This document shows, piece after piece, positions 44,287-52,584 of a stretch of 64,000 bases of DNA (position 1 is its first letter; each line of letters begins with the position of its first letter). The translations under genes and the position numbers were made by a program. The stretch is from positions 1 to 64,000 of the forward strand of contig JBCCUK010000008.1 in the NCBI GenBank assembly GCA_039196965.1, written 5' to 3'. Source of the stretch: CALLCD01 sp039196965 (GTDB lineage Bacteria; Pseudomonadota; Alphaproteobacteria; Caulobacterales; Hyphomonadaceae). The notes beneath the pieces are model-generated. The model saw only the letters and a program-made list of their open reading frames with translations. It did not search any database and was not told the DNA's origin.

Positions 44287-45738
44287 ATGGCTCTGGGCGA
44301 TCGCGATGATGGGCAGAAGCAAACGGCAGTTTTCGAGGCCATCGGGACGGTCGAAGCCGAGTTTGCAGCAAATGCATTGTCCGATCGCGCGCCACTCCTC
44401 TCAAGCCGCAGACATATCGGACGCCTTGACTGGCTGAAATGGGTCGTCGCGACTGGATTAATTGTCTCTTTCGTCATGCCGCTTGTCATGTTCATGACGC
44501 TCTCGACGATTTTTCTGGGTCTTTTCTTTATCGCCATTATTTGTCGAGGGACACTGATCTTGATGGCCGGCGTGCAGGCCCTGCGATTAAAACGGACAAG
44601 ATCTACCTTCCCCCAATATAGATCCTGGCCATACTATACCGTGCTCGTGCCTCTATTTGAGGAAGCGAGTTGCGTACCGGCTTTGGTGCGGTCGCTCATG
44701 CAGTTCGACTATCCCATAGAGAATCTTCAGGTGATTTTCCTCACTGAGGAAGCTGATCACGAAACCCGCCAGGCGCTTCGCCGGCAGATGCTATCGTCGA
44801 ACTGGTCCGTTCTGATGTTGCCGGATGGCCATCCGAGAACGAAGCCCCGCGCCCTGAATGTCGGTCTGCGTCGTGCCCGCGGTGAGTATATCACAGTCTA
44901 TGATGCGGAAGACAGGCCACATCCGAAACAGCTAAAATCGGCGGTCATCGCCTTCGAGACTGGCAGCGATGATCTTGCCTGTGTTCAAGCACCACTTCGA
45001 GCTCATAACGCAGCCAGCAGTTGGGTCGCTGGTCATTGGAGCCTCGAATACGATATCTATTTCGGCCTTGTCCTGCCCGGGCTTGCTCGATCGGGTTTAC
45101 CTATTGCTGTCGGTGGGACGAGCAATCATTTCCGAGCGAGTGTTTTAAAAGCGTGTGGAGCCTGGGATGCCTGGAATGTTACCGAAGATGCTGATCTCGG
45201 ATTAAGGCTCGCACGCCTTGGATGGCGGATATCAACGATCCGCCCGCAGACTCAGGAAGAAGCGCCGGAGACAATCGGTGTGTGGATCTCGCAGCGGTCC
45301 CGCTGGATCAAGGGGCACATGCAGAGCTGGGCAGTGCTGATGACAGATCCGCTCTACGCCATTCGCGAGCTTGGGTTTCGGCAATACCTCTCCGTTCAGC
45401 TACTTTTCGGAGGCGCGGTTCTGTCTGCCTGTCTCCATGCTCCCTTGCTGCTCTGGTGCCTTGTTAATCTCACCATTCCAAACGTCGGCGTTGGACCGGA
45501 GAGCTTAATGGTGATTGGCCTTGGGTATCTCGTCAGCGCCATAGGTGCCTTTGCTGCACCCGGAAGGACGAAACATCGCTGGCTTCTGGTTATGACACTT
45601 CCGCTCTACTGGCCTTTGCTGACCCTTGCTGCATTGCGGGCCACTATAGAGCTCTTCAACTCGCCCTACAGCTGGGCGAAGACACCCCACGGCTTGACCT
45701 CCCACGCTCCCTCATTAGATCCAGCGGCCTACTTCTAG
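44287..45738 (+). CDS. Family 2 glycosyltransferase, membrane-bound
   Basis: This 483-residue protein is a processive-type GT2 enzyme. Two N-terminal helices (about residues 52-100) precede the transferase domain: YYTVLVPLFEEASCVPALV, KPRALNVGLRRARGEYITVY, DAEDRPHPKQLKSAV (DxD region written as DAED), TEDADLGLRLARLGW and QRSRWIKGHMQSW. More helices follow at the C-terminus. Such enzymes make beta-glucans, hyaluronan-like polymers or glycolipids at the inner membrane. The sugar and polymer are unknown. It follows the small membrane protein gene by 78 bases. Confidence 0.88.
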   Translation: MALGDRDDGQKQTAVFEAIGTVEAEFAANALSDRAPLLSSRRHIGRLDWLKWVVATGLIVSFVMPLVMFMTLSTIFLGLFFIAIICRGTLILMAGVQALRLKRTRSTFPQYRSWPYYTVLVPLFEEASCVPALVRSLMQFDYPIENLQVIFLTEEADHETRQALRRQMLSSNWSVLMLPDGHPRTKPRALNVGLRRARGEYITVYDAEDRPHPKQLKSAVIAFETGSDDLACVQAPLRAHNAASSWVAGHWSLEYDIYFGLVLPGLARSGLPIAVGGTSNHFRASVLKACGAWDAWNVTEDADLGLRLARLGWRISTIRPQTQEEAPETIGVWISQRSRWIKGHMQSWAVLMTDPLYAIRELGFRQYLSVQLLFGGAVLSACLHAPLLLWCLVNLTIPNVGVGPESLMVIGLGYLVSAIGAFAAPGRTKHRWLLVMTLPLYWPLLTLAALRATIELFNSPYSWAKTPHGLTSHAPSLDPAAYF

Positions 45739-45774
45739 CCTTCGACATCAAGTCGTTTGAGGAGGCCACCACAA

Positions 45775-45999
45775 ATGGGATGGACTTGGACGATTATTGG
45801 CCTGGTTGGCAGCCTTTGCCTTAGCATTTTCGCTAATTGGCGGGCAGGGCGTCCGCGGGAGGATCTCCGGCCATGGGCGATTTCCTGGAGGCTGGTTCTG
45901 ATTTTTTCAGGCTTTCTATTCTTCTTGTTTCTTGTAAATGCAGTGAACCTGCTCGGGGTTGAAACAGGGCCGGACCAATCACCATTCAGCCGTTTCTGA
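45775..45999 (+). CDS. Small two-helix membrane protein
   Basis: This 74-residue protein has two membrane helices (WTIIGLVGSLCLSIFANW and the LVLIFSGFLFFLFLVNAV segment) separated by a short basic loop (RAGRPREDLRP). A ribosome binding site (GAGGAGG) lies upstream of the chosen ATG 45775; a longer frame starts at 45757. Family and role are unknown. It follows the glycosyltransferase gene. Confidence 0.58.
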   Translation: MGWTWTIIGLVGSLCLSIFANWRAGRPREDLRPWAISWRLVLIFSGFLFFLFLVNAVNLLGVETGPDQSPFSRF

Positions 46000-46068
46000 T
46001 CGGCTTCAAATCTGTCGCCATCATGTTATAGTTTCGCTTCCAAAAAATATCCTATGGGAGGATGGAAA

Positions 46069-46461
46069 ATGGCTACCACACAAGAACTAATGCAGATCGG
46101 CGGTAAGCTCGTTGAGCTTTGCAATGCAGGCAAGGATACCGAGTGCCTCGATCAACTCTATTCTGTAGACGCTGTATCTGCAGAAGCCACACCTATGCCA
46201 GGCCAGGAAAGCGCTGAGGCCCCCGGACTGGACGCGATCAAAGGTAAACACGAATGGTGGTTCGCCAATAACGAGGTACACTCATCGGAGGCTGAGGGCC
46301 CGTTTGTCCATGGTGATGATCGCTTCAATGTCATCTTCAGCATGGATGTGACTGACAAGAATACTGGCGAACGGTCGCAGATGCGTGAAGTGGCAACCTA
46401 CTATGTAAACGACGCCGGTAAGATCCACAGGGAAGAGTTCGCTTACGCCCTTGGCGAATAA
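46069..46461 (+). CDS. SnoaL/NTF2-like protein
   Basis: This 130-residue protein looks like a small NTF2-fold (SnoaL-like) protein. It has an N-terminal helix (TTQELMQIGGKLVELCNAG), YSVDAVSAEATPM, the KHEWWFANNEVHSSEAEGPF strand and a final pair of strands ending in YYVNDAGKIHREEFAYALG. Such folds bind small hydrophobic ligands or act as isomerases. The start is ATG 46069, with GGGAGG just upstream. It precedes the acyl-CoA dehydrogenase cluster. Confidence 0.72.
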   Translation: MATTQELMQIGGKLVELCNAGKDTECLDQLYSVDAVSAEATPMPGQESAEAPGLDAIKGKHEWWFANNEVHSSEAEGPFVHGDDRFNVIFSMDVTDKNTGERSQMREVATYYVNDAGKIHREEFAYALGE

Positions 46462-46563
46462 GGCCGCTTACCCTGCAGCAAACTGCCCTGGCGATATGGC
46501 TTGGCGAGCGCGACGTGCGCACGTAGGGTAATAGGCGATAGACTATAAATAGGGAGATCTGCC

Positions 46564-47784
46564 ATGGCTTATGGAGACACCGCCCAGCTGGATGCATTCC
46601 GGGCTGAGGCGCGCAGCTGGCTCGAAGAAAACTGTCCAGAGAGCGTGCGCGGCCCAATGACCGGCGATTCAGATGTTGTCTGGGGCGGGCGAAAGCAGAC
46701 CTTTGCCAACCCCGATGCGGAGCTGTGGCTGGAGCGTATGGGTGAAAAGGGCTGGACGGCTCCAGAGTGGCCTGCGAAGTATGGCGGTGGCGGTTTGTCC
46801 AAAGCCGAAGCGCGTATCCTGAAAGAGGAGATGGGACGCATCAAGGCGCGTCCGCCGCTCTTTTCCTTCGGGATCTGGATGTTCGGTCCGGCGCTCCTGG
46901 AGTTCGGCAATGAAGAACAGAAGAAGCGCTTCATTCCGGAGATTGTAAAAGGCAAGACGCGCTGGTGTCAGGGGTATTCCGAACCGGGAGCGGGATCCGA
47001 CCTCGCGGGGCTTCAGACCAAGTGTGAGGACAAGGGCGATCACTATCTGATCAATGGCCAGAAAGTCTGGACATCCTATGCGGACAATGCCGACTGGATT
47101 TTCTGCCTCGTCCGTACCGATACGAGCGAAAAGCACAACGGCATCAGCTTTATCGTCTTCGACATGGAGACCGAAGGCGTGGAGACCCGGCCGATCAAAC
47201 TCATCTCCGGCTCGTCTCCTTTCTGCGAAACGTTTTTCAACGATGTGAAAGTTCCAAAAGAACAAATGGTCGGTGAGCTGAACAAGGGCTGGACGATTGC
47301 CAAACGCCTATTGCAGTTTGAACGGCAATCCATCTCTGCCGGTGGATTCGGAGCCGTCGGCGCGGGCGGCGGCGCATTGAATGTGCAGGACGTGGCAAAG
47401 CACCATCTGGGGGTAACGGGCGATGGTGCGCTCAACGATGGTGATCTCCGCACACGGATCGCAAAGCACATGATGTATGACAAGGCGTTTGGCTTGACGG
47501 TTCGCCGCGGCACTGAAGAAGCAAAGGCGGGCAATGATATCGGTGCAACAACGTCGATCCTGAAATACTGTGCGGCGAAGCTGAATCAGGAGCGGACCGA
47601 ATTGACCGTCGAAGCTCTGGGAACAGAAGGCCTTGGCTGGGCCGGTGAGGGCTTTGATAAGGATGCCATAGGAGCGACCCGTGCCATGCTTCGCGCTAAA
47701 GGCAACTCGATTGAGGGTGGCACATCGGAGGTGAACCTCAACGTTATCGCCAAGCGCGTTCTCGGGCTCCGGGAGCATCAGTAG
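46564..47784 (+). CDS. Acyl-CoA dehydrogenase
   Basis: This 406-residue flavoenzyme has the acyl-CoA dehydrogenase fold. WCQGYSEPGAGSDLAGLQTK is the first family signature, followed by DHYLINGQKVWTSYADNADW; IEGGTSEVNLNVIAKRVLGL is the C-terminal block. It oxidises an acyl-CoA at the alpha-beta position and passes electrons to ETF. A DsbA-like isomerase gene and a second dehydrogenase follow on the same strand, so the two dehydrogenases may form a heteromeric enzyme, as known for steroid side-chain degradation. The substrate is not known. Confidence 0.9.
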   Translation: MAYGDTAQLDAFRAEARSWLEENCPESVRGPMTGDSDVVWGGRKQTFANPDAELWLERMGEKGWTAPEWPAKYGGGGLSKAEARILKEEMGRIKARPPLFSFGIWMFGPALLEFGNEEQKKRFIPEIVKGKTRWCQGYSEPGAGSDLAGLQTKCEDKGDHYLINGQKVWTSYADNADWIFCLVRTDTSEKHNGISFIVFDMETEGVETRPIKLISGSSPFCETFFNDVKVPKEQMVGELNKGWTIAKRLLQFERQSISAGGFGAVGAGGGALNVQDVAKHHLGVTGDGALNDGDLRTRIAKHMMYDKAFGLTVRRGTEEAKAGNDIGATTSILKYCAAKLNQERTELTVEALGTEGLGWAGEGFDKDAIGATRAMLRAKGNSIEGGTSEVNLNVIAKRVLGLREHQ

Positions 47785-48396
47785 TTGGCAAATCTCGAAT
47801 TCTTCTTCGAGTTTGCCTCAACCTATTCATATCCGGCGGCAATGCGGATCGAGGCTTTGGCGGCGATGCGCGATGTCGATGTTGTCTGGCGGCCCTTTTT
47901 GCTTGGTCCCTTGTTCCACGAGCAGCAAGGGCTGAATGATAGCCCTTTCAATGTGGTGCCTGAGAAGGGCGAATATATGTGGCGTGATATGGAGCGGATC
48001 TGCAAGTCAGAGGGCTTGCCATTTCGCCGCCCCGATGTGTTCCCACAGAACGGCCTGCGCGCCGCTCGAGTTGCCGTATCCCTCCCGAATGCGAAGTGCT
48101 CGGATTTTACGCGAAAGATCTACACAGCGAATTTTGCTGAGGTGCAGGACATCTCAGATCTTTCGGTCATCGCGGATGTTGCCGGATACAATTTGGAAGA
48201 CGTGGAGCGGCGCGCCGCAGATCCTGCTAACAAAAGACAGCTTCGGGACAATACGGAACGGGCGAAAGCCCTTGGTGTTTTTGGGGCACCAAGTTTCACT
48301 TGCACCGATGGAGAATTATTCTGGGGCAATGATCGACTTGAAGCTTCATTGGCATGGGCTTCGTCCCTCGCCGAAAAATCCAGAGAATTAGTTTAA
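47785..48396 (+). CDS. 2-hydroxychromene-2-carboxylate isomerase-like protein (DsbA family)
   Basis: This 203-residue protein is a thioredoxin-fold DsbA-family member of the HCCA isomerase kind: EFFFEFASTYSYPAAMR opens the protein, with WRPFLLGPLF and AKALGVFGAPSFTC later. Glutathione-dependent isomerases of this kind act in naphthalene degradation and have paralogues with unknown substrates. The start is TTG 47785, immediately after the stop of the preceding dehydrogenase. The first active-site Ser is in place of Cys, as is usual for the isomerase kind. Confidence 0.83.
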   Translation: MANLEFFFEFASTYSYPAAMRIEALAAMRDVDVVWRPFLLGPLFHEQQGLNDSPFNVVPEKGEYMWRDMERICKSEGLPFRRPDVFPQNGLRAARVAVSLPNAKCSDFTRKIYTANFAEVQDISDLSVIADVAGYNLEDVERRAADPANKRQLRDNTERAKALGVFGAPSFTCTDGELFWGNDRLEASLAWASSLAEKSRELV

Positions 48397-48412
48397 AGAA
48401 CGGGCACAATTT

Positions 48413-49543
48413 ATGACCTTCATTCTCACAGATGATCAGCAAATGCTTCGCGATACCGCGCTTGCCTTTGCCCGCGATGAGCTCCCAACAACCCATTTGA
48501 GAGCCCTGCGAGATGCCGGGGCGAACGGCGTTGATCCCGACACGCGAAAGAAGCTTGCTGAGCTTGGCTTCTTCGGTGTGATCATTCCCGATGAGCCGGG
48601 TGGCGAGCACTTTGGTCTTGTTGGCCTTGGCCAGATCCTGGAAGCGCAGGGGCGCACCCTCGCTGTCACGCCGCTTCTACAGACCGCACTGATCGCGCCG
48701 TCGGCATTGCAATTGGCCGGTGACGATCCGCTCGCAAACGAATGGTTGCCGAAGATCGCGGCGGGAGAGGCGACCTTTGCCCTCGCCCTCGACGAAGGGG
48801 CGCACCATGCACCGACCAATATCCAGACAACGGCAACCGAAGACAGTGGCGGTATGGTCCTCAATGGATTGAAGCGTTTCGTGCCCGACGCGCACCATGC
48901 CGACATTTTCATTGTGGTTGCCCGCAGCGGCGGTAAGCCCGGTGAGGAAGAGGGAATGACTCTCTGTCTTATCCCACGGGATGCCGACGGCGTCAGCGTT
49001 CAGACGCTGAATACGCTGGACGCCCATGGCGCGGCGCATGTTTCGTTCGAGAATGCAAAGGCAAGCGCAGTGCTCGGCTCTGTTGGCAAGGGCTGGGGCA
49101 TACTTTCGCCAGTTCTCGATCGGGCGCGGATCGGCCTATCGGCAGAGATGCTTGGCAGTGCCAGTGCAGCTTTCGAGATGACCTTAGAGTATTTGCAGAC
49201 GCGGAAGCAGTTCGGTCAGCTGATCGGGTCGTTCCAGGCCCTGCAACACCGGGCCGCGCTGATGTTCACCGAATTGGAACTCACGCGATCTGCTGTGGCT
49301 GCAGCGCTCTCCGCAGTGGATGCCGGGCGGGACGATGTGTCCGCGCTGGCCAGCCTTGCCAAGGCACGGGCCGGTGAAACTCTGCACCTTGTGTCCAATG
49401 AAACCGTGCAGATGCATGGCGGTATCGGTATGACCGATGAGCATGATGCAGGTCTTTATCTAAAACGAGCCAGGGTATCTGAGGCGCTTTATGGCGGAGA
49501 GAGCTTCCACCGCGACCGGTATGCGACGCTGAATGGATTTTAG
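48413..49543 (+). CDS. Acyl-CoA dehydrogenase, second of cluster
   Basis: This 376-residue protein is a divergent acyl-CoA dehydrogenase. DDQQMLRDTALAFARDELPT is the N-terminal helix, LGFFGVIIPDEPGGEHFGLV follows, and the C-terminal block is QTRKQFGQLIGSFQALQHRA with HGGIGMTDEHDAGLYLKRA. The first family signature (substrate and flavin loop) is degenerate (ATFALALDEGAHHA), as in the non-catalytic-looking subunit of heteromeric dehydrogenases. It follows the isomerase gene by 16 bases and is the end of this cluster. Confidence 0.88.
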   Translation: MTFILTDDQQMLRDTALAFARDELPTTHLRALRDAGANGVDPDTRKKLAELGFFGVIIPDEPGGEHFGLVGLGQILEAQGRTLAVTPLLQTALIAPSALQLAGDDPLANEWLPKIAAGEATFALALDEGAHHAPTNIQTTATEDSGGMVLNGLKRFVPDAHHADIFIVVARSGGKPGEEEGMTLCLIPRDADGVSVQTLNTLDAHGAAHVSFENAKASAVLGSVGKGWGILSPVLDRARIGLSAEMLGSASAAFEMTLEYLQTRKQFGQLIGSFQALQHRAALMFTELELTRSAVAAALSAVDAGRDDVSALASLAKARAGETLHLVSNETVQMHGGIGMTDEHDAGLYLKRARVSEALYGGESFHRDRYATLNGF

Positions 49544-49615
49544 AGCTAGGGCCATACCCCAAGCGCGTGTGACTCTTGCTCCCTCGTCCGGGGAACTTTA
49601 CACAGCTTATCTACG

Positions 49616-51736
49616 ATGTTTTGCGCTTCGGCGCGCCATTTGGATGCTTCCGTGCGCAGTCTTTTACCTTTTTTGTCATCGCTTGGTGCCTTGATGATGC
49701 TTTCGGCCTGCGGGAAGGGCGAGACAACAGAAGCACCAAGAGTGGTGCAGAAGACCACTACCGCGCCTCTTCCTGAAGAGCCGGTTATAAAGCCCTGGGG
49801 ATACCCACTAGGCGCATTCGATGTGGAAACGCGTCCTGGAGATGATTTCTTTGTTTATGCCAATGGCACTTGGCTGAACGGAGCCATCATTCCACCTGAC
49901 AGCTCCGGTACCGGGTTTTCCGTCGATATGCGCAACCGCACCCGCGACCGCCTTGCCGGCATCATATCTGAGCTTGATACAAGCTTCGCCTTGAAAGGCA
50001 CGTCGGAACAGAGAATTCTGGACCTCTATAAGAGCTTTGTGGATGAGGCGCGCGTTGAGATTGCTGCGCTTCAGCCCTTTGAAGATCATCTCGCGCAGCT
50101 ACGCCGTATGCAATCTCATAGCGATATTGTGGCCGCCATGGCCAATCCGGAGATGGATCTTGCATCAATCTTTGATGTTCATGTGGGCATCGATCCGAAA
50201 TCCCCGGCTGAGCATATTATGCGCGTCGGCCATGGTCGTCTGGGTTTGCCTGATCGCACATATTATCTGCTCGACAGCTCGCGATTGCGTTCTATCCGGA
50301 CGAAGTATGTAGATTACATCGAGCAGGTTATGATACGGCTCGATGAGCAGGAAGCAAGATTGCGCGCTGAAGCCGTCTTCGAACTGGAAACAAAGATTGC
50401 CAGCCTGCACTGGACGCGGGCGGACAGGCGCAATGCCGAGCTTACTTTTAATCCGATGTCGGTATCCGAGCTGAAAGCGTTCGCGCCGGAGTTTCCATGG
50501 GTGACCTTCTTTGCAGCAAAGAAGATGGCGGGCGAGGAAGCGCTTCTTGCTCGGGAAAAGTCGGCGTTTCCCGGACTTGCAGAGCTCTTCGTAGAGACCC
50601 CGGTGAGCCAGTGGCGTGACTATGCTCTGTTCCACTATGTGGTTGCCAATGCGGTTTATATGCCCCGCCTGTTTTCTGATCCGAGTTTTGATTTCTTCCG
50701 TCGTACCTTGCATGGTCAGGCCCAGCCAAGGGCGCGGCAATGGCGGGCGATAAGTTTTGTAGATAACCGCCTCGGCCAGGAAATTGGCAAGCTCTACATC
50801 GAGCGGTACTTTCCCAAAGAGTCGAAACGTCAGATGACGGAGATATTCGAGAATGTGAAGTCCGCCTACCGGACGCGTATAGAAGACGTGTCGTGGATGA
50901 CGGACCAAACAAAGCAGGCGGCTTTGGAAAAGCTCAATGCAATGAGCGGCCAGATTGGCTACCCTGACATTTGGCGGGACTATTCGGATGTAGACATCAG
51001 CGCCTATGACTTATTTGGAAATGTTCGCCGCATTCGTGCAGCCGACCATGCCTTCAATCGGGAGAAGCTTGGCCAGCCTGTGGAGCGGGGCGAGTGGACC
51101 CGCAACCCGCAAACGGTGAACGCCTCCTACAGCCGAACGCGAAATGAAGCATTCATTCCGGCGGGATACATACAGTCACCGCTGTTCGATCCTCAGGCCG
51201 ATCCCGCTTTGAACTATGGAGCTATAGGCACGGTCATTGGTCATGAGATTGGCCATGGGTTCGATGACCAGGGCTCGCGCTACGGGCCGGATGGACGGTT
51301 GGAAAACTGGTGGACGGAGGAGGACCGTGCCGCCTTCGATGCTGAGGGCGAGAAGCTGGTTGCACAGTTTGATGCCTATGAGCCCTTGCCGGGGCTGAGA
51401 GTGAGCGGCCGTAGGACTCTAGGTGAGAATATTGGGGATCTGGCTGGCGTGACGGCTGCTTACCACGCCTATATTTTGTCGCTAGACGGTGAGGAGCCGC
51501 CAGTGCTTGATGGCTTCACAGGTCAGCAGCGCTTCTTTCTCGGCCGCGCCCAGGCCAGGCGCTATAAGCGTACTGAACAGGGCCTGCGCAAGCGTATCCT
51601 ATCCCAGGTGCATAGCCCTATGGCGCTTAGGGTGAACGGGATCGTGCGGAATATGGACGAATGGTATGAGGCATTCGACATCCAGCCTGAAGATGATTTG
51701 TATCTCGCGCCGGAAGACCGGGTGAAAATTTGGTAG
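49616..51736 (+). CDS. M13-family metallopeptidase lipoprotein (PepO-like), copy 1
   Basis: This 706-residue zinc peptidase belongs to the neprilysin family. The zinc motif is GHEIGHGFDDQG (near residue 541) with the third ligand in LGENIGDLAGVTAAY. NASYSRTRNEAFIPAGYIQS is the substrate-binding region and MALRVNGIVRNMDEWYEAFD the end. An N-terminal hydrophobic segment with lipobox LSAC (near residue 32) points to a lipoprotein in the periplasm; GTG 49652 would shorten the signal part and is also possible. A second M13 gene lies at 58763-60868. These enzymes degrade small peptides. Confidence 0.9.
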   Translation: MFCASARHLDASVRSLLPFLSSLGALMMLSACGKGETTEAPRVVQKTTTAPLPEEPVIKPWGYPLGAFDVETRPGDDFFVYANGTWLNGAIIPPDSSGTGFSVDMRNRTRDRLAGIISELDTSFALKGTSEQRILDLYKSFVDEARVEIAALQPFEDHLAQLRRMQSHSDIVAAMANPEMDLASIFDVHVGIDPKSPAEHIMRVGHGRLGLPDRTYYLLDSSRLRSIRTKYVDYIEQVMIRLDEQEARLRAEAVFELETKIASLHWTRADRRNAELTFNPMSVSELKAFAPEFPWVTFFAAKKMAGEEALLAREKSAFPGLAELFVETPVSQWRDYALFHYVVANAVYMPRLFSDPSFDFFRRTLHGQAQPRARQWRAISFVDNRLGQEIGKLYIERYFPKESKRQMTEIFENVKSAYRTRIEDVSWMTDQTKQAALEKLNAMSGQIGYPDIWRDYSDVDISAYDLFGNVRRIRAADHAFNREKLGQPVERGEWTRNPQTVNASYSRTRNEAFIPAGYIQSPLFDPQADPALNYGAIGTVIGHEIGHGFDDQGSRYGPDGRLENWWTEEDRAAFDAEGEKLVAQFDAYEPLPGLRVSGRRTLGENIGDLAGVTAAYHAYILSLDGEEPPVLDGFTGQQRFFLGRAQARRYKRTEQGLRKRILSQVHSPMALRVNGIVRNMDEWYEAFDIQPEDDLYLAPEDRVKIW

Positions 51737-51740
51737 AAAA

Positions 51741-51764
51741 AAGCCGGGCTGAAGGGCCCGGCTT
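51741..51764. terminator. Terminator between M13 gene and DUF2853 gene
   Basis: A 9-bp stem (AAGCCGGGC / GCCCGGCTT, loop 6). The minus strand continues with TTTTTT, so it is a proper terminator for the leftward DUF2853 gene; it can also slow transcription from the M13 gene that ends at 51736. Confidence 0.8.
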
Positions 51765-51789
51765 ATTCTCATTCAGTTCGTATACGAAC

Positions 51790-52131
51790 CTACTTGAATG
51801 CAGACGCCTTGCGGAACTGCTTGGCAAGCAGATAGTAAAACACTGCGCGATACTTCGGTCGTGTCGACTTTCCATAGGTGGCGATGACTTCCTTTATGCC
51901 TTCATCAAGCTTAGGCGTGTCTTTAAGGCCAAGCTTCTTGATGAGGAAGTTCTTCTTGATCCGCTCAAGTTCTTTTTCATCGGATGCGGCGACTTGCGAT
52001 GAGTCCTTGTTGTAGATACTTGGACCGCACGCCTTGGTAACACCTTCAAGTAGAGCCTTGTCGACTTTAAGGCCGACTTTCTCAGTCATCTGTTTTGTGT
52101 ACTTCTCAATTAACTCGTCACGCTTGCTCAT
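51790..52131 (-). CDS. DUF2853 family protein
   Basis: This 113-residue helical protein matches the DUF2853 family: RDELIEKYTKQMTEKVGLKV at the start, VTKACGPSIYNKDSSQVAAS in the middle and STRPKYRAVFYYLLAKQF at the end. Function is unknown; the fold is alpha-helical and cytoplasmic. It is convergent with the M13 gene and separated from it by a terminator. Confidence 0.86.
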   Translation of the reverse strand: MSKRDELIEKYTKQMTEKVGLKVDKALLEGVTKACGPSIYNKDSSQVAASDEKELERIKKNFLIKKLGLKDTPKLDEGIKEVIATYGKSTRPKYRAVFYYLLAKQFRKASAFK

Positions 52132-52584
52132 TTGGGAAACTCCCTCTCGGTAATTTGCAACACACGCTTACTGGGATTCGAATCAACTAGTAAAGACCGT
52201 TACAGTTCGTGAACGGAAATGGGAACCCTTTATTTGCTGCTATGCGATTCAATGTGCTGCTGTGATCTTCAAACAACTGTTTTTATGAAGCAGAGATTAC
52301 TTCTATGGCAAAGACGTCCTCCATTTTCGATACAATGCAGGCAAGGGCGTGTCTTAGGTATTTAGTTCGTATAAGGATATGTTTGATTAAAGACAGCTTC
52401 AATCTTCAGGGAAGTGTAATTTTCAGAAAAGCCTTTAGGCCAAGCGTCGACTATCTTGCAGATCCCCTATTCAACTTCAGGTCATGAAGAGAAGCGTTCC
52501 CCTTTGATCACAGTCGATCACCAAGGCGAGAACATATACGTGAGCATGGAAGACAATGGCTGCAAGCCGCGCTATGGAGCCGCC
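52132..52584. other. AT-rich intergenic stretch
   Basis: No gene is well supported. A 60-codon frame at 52305-52487 lacks a good ribosome binding site and protein-like features. The in-frame extension of the next gene (52456-52584) also looks noncoding. The stretch probably holds the promoters of the two flanking genes. Confidence 0.4.

Noticed and set aside
52305..52487. 60-codon frame in the gap before the CE15-like gene
   Set aside because: No ribosome binding site, protein-like features or conserved neighbours; kept as intergenic.
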